Source: Anaerolineae bacterium
Lineage (GTDB): Bacteria; Chloroflexota; Anaerolineae; UBA4142
Direction: 5' to 3'
Assembly: GCA_026417715.1 (NCBI GenBank)
Contig: JAOACU010000181.1
Coordinates: 1 to 6,071, forward strand
DNA: 6,071 nucleotides
Below the pieces are notes generated by a model that was given only the letters and a program-made list of their open reading frames with translations, searched no databases and was not told where the DNA came from. Within the stretch, counting starts at the first letter, position 1. Each line of letters starts with the position of its first letter. Of this stretch, positions 5,216 through 6,071 are shown in pieces. The translations under genes and the position numbers were made by a program.

Positions 5216-6071
5216 CGCGCCTCCTTGTAGCCGACTGCCAATGCGCGCCCGTTGCGCCAAACGGGATGTCCCAACGGGCGCGTGCCCTCATAGTCAGGTT
5301 GCACATCCACGATTTGCCCAGGTACGGCACGGGCAACGCGTCCGAGCACCGCACCTTCAGCAATCATTTGCACAGTGCGGCGACGTTCACTCTTGTTGGT
5401 CGGCGACCACACCCAGCCCGGAATCGTTTGAATCGTGTACGCAATGCCGTTACCCAGCGCGTCCATCTCGTCGGCATTCGGCAAATAGCGACTGAGGGTG
5501 ACCCAGTGTGCGCCAGTCACGTCGGGCAACTCTAGTGTGCCTTGCCGTTCGATTTTCGCTTTTCCCAGTCCCACACTGCGTTCACCCCCCAGCCCGACCT
5601 CGCCCAAGTCTGTGAGCGCATCGGTGACCAGTTGTTCGATGTCAGGATCGCGTCTGAGCCAGCGCACGGCAAACCACAAGCCACAGTCCTTGTGAAACAC
5701 CACCTGACCAACGTGAAAGATTTGGGAGTTGGTCACAGCACGTCCCACCGTCACACGCGGACGTTTTTCGATGCTCCAAATCTTTTCCTCGTTGCGCACG
5801 TGCGGTGGAAGTTGGTTTTTTTCGCTGGGATCGAGTAACACTGCCTTGCTTTGAATTTGCACCTTGTCCTTGTCTTTGTCGAGCCAGTCTACCAACGATT
5901 CACCAGCGATCAAGGCATTGAACACGCGCGGCGAAACATAGCGACACTTTTTCACGTCCTTGTATTTGGGCGCACCGGGCTTGGGTAGCGGAGGGACTTC
6001 GAGTGGCGTGGGGAACAAACACACATCCCCCGCGCGGGGAAACGCCGAAGAGAACACACACGGCGGCGCAT
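5212..6071 (-). CDS. csm4: Type III-A complex subunit Csm4 (5' end outside window)
   Basis: The frame is open to the window edge, so the N-terminus is missing and about 286 residues are visible. A GTG at 6057 could be read as a start, but the codons upstream stay open and read APPC-V-FSSAFP, which fits the usual Csm4 segment before the serine-proline motif, so the protein should continue upstream. Csm4 is a Cas5-like RAMP subunit that holds the crRNA 5' handle beside Cas10. Visible motifs are SSAFPRAGDVCLFPTPLEVP, counted from the GTG as residues 3-22, and the glycine-rich RNA-binding loop LTDLGEVGLGGERSVGLGKAKI, which begins near residue 148. The C-terminal part follows RAMP strand patterns and ends GRALAVGYKEAR. 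The stop overlaps the csm5 ATG. cas10, csm2 and csm3 should lie beyond 6071. Confidence 0.85.
   Translation of the reverse strand, partial: APPCVFSSAFPRAGDVCLFPTPLEVPPLPKPGAPKYKDVKKCRYVSPRVFNALIAGESLVDWLDKDKDKVQIQSKAVLLDPSEKNQLPPHVRNEEKIWSIEKRPRVTVGRAVTNSQIFHVGQVVFHKDCGLWFAVRWLRRDPDIEQLVTDALTDLGEVGLGGERSVGLGKAKIERQGTLELPDVTGAHWVTLSRYLPNADEMDALGNGIAYTIQTIPGWVWSPTNKSERRRTVQMIAEGAVLGRVARAVPGQIVDVQPDYEGTRPLGHPVWRNGRALAVGYKEAR
5220..5226 (-). promoter_or_regulatory. Shine-Dalgarno deciding the csm5 start
   Basis: A perfect AAGGAGG on the minus strand precedes the ATG at 5215 by four bases. It lies in the last codons of csm4. It is the strongest ribosome binding site in the window and argues against the longer start at 5260. 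Confidence 0.75.

Noticed and set aside
5216..5260. Longer csm5 start adding 15 residues
   Set aside because: The added residues are not family-like, and the ATG at 5215 has a perfect Shine-Dalgarno sequence and the ATGA overlap.
4608..5363. Minus-strand 251-codon frame overlapping csm5 and csm4
   Set aside because: It is out of frame with both recognised genes, very rich in Arg, and resembles a shifted shadow of csm5.
6055..6057. GTG as the csm4 start codon
   Set aside because: The frame stays open to the window edge, and the missing N-terminal part of Csm4 is expected upstream.

Overview
The window holds the 3' part of a type III-A (Csm) CRISPR-Cas locus plus the leader end of its array, all on the minus strand. 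Reading from position 6071 down to 1, the order is csm4 (5' end outside the window), csm5, a csx1-type CARF-HEPN ribonuclease, a small csx15-like gene, cas6, cas1, cas2, a leader of about 187 bp, and a CRISPR array of which two repeats, one full spacer and one partial spacer are visible. No taxonomic marker is present. The gene set (III-A with Csx15 and a TIGR02221-like Csx1), the moderately high GC content and the protein style suggest a member of the Chloroflexota, but this is inference.

Interference part (about 2493-6071): Csm4 and Csm5 are RAMP-fold subunits of the Csm complex. Csm4 caps the crRNA 5'-handle end next to Cas10, and Csm5 sits at the crRNA 3' end. cas10, csm2 and csm3 are expected upstream of position 6071. 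csm4/csm5 and csm5/csx1 both overlap by ATGA, and csm5 and csx1 each have a purine-rich Shine-Dalgarno sequence inside the preceding gene, so these genes look translationally coupled. Csx1 has an intact CARF-type motif and an intact HEPN R-x4-H site, so it should be an RNase switched on by cyclic oligoadenylate from Cas10. The adjacent Csx15-like protein is a candidate for damping that signal.

Processing and adaptation part (330-2486): cas6 supplies the pre-crRNA endonuclease, and cas1 and cas2 the spacer integrase, with the expected metal-binding residues. A short AT-rich repeat-like element with a 9-bp inverted repeat lies between cas6 and cas1 and encodes the last residues of Cas6.

Array part (1-329): two identical 37-nt repeats are separated by a 38-nt spacer. 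Read on the minus strand, each repeat has a GCCC-GCAA-GGGC hairpin followed by the 8-nt handle ATTGCGAC, which fits Cas6 cleavage at the base of the stem. This fixes the array direction (same as the cas genes) and makes 143-329 the leader. The leader contains a candidate promoter, a three-copy 9-bp-period motif close to the first repeat, and a hairpin just after cas2. I see no unknown multi-gene system here. The least ordinary points are the csx1-csx15 pairing, the leader periodicity and the repeat element inside the cas6-cas1 junction.
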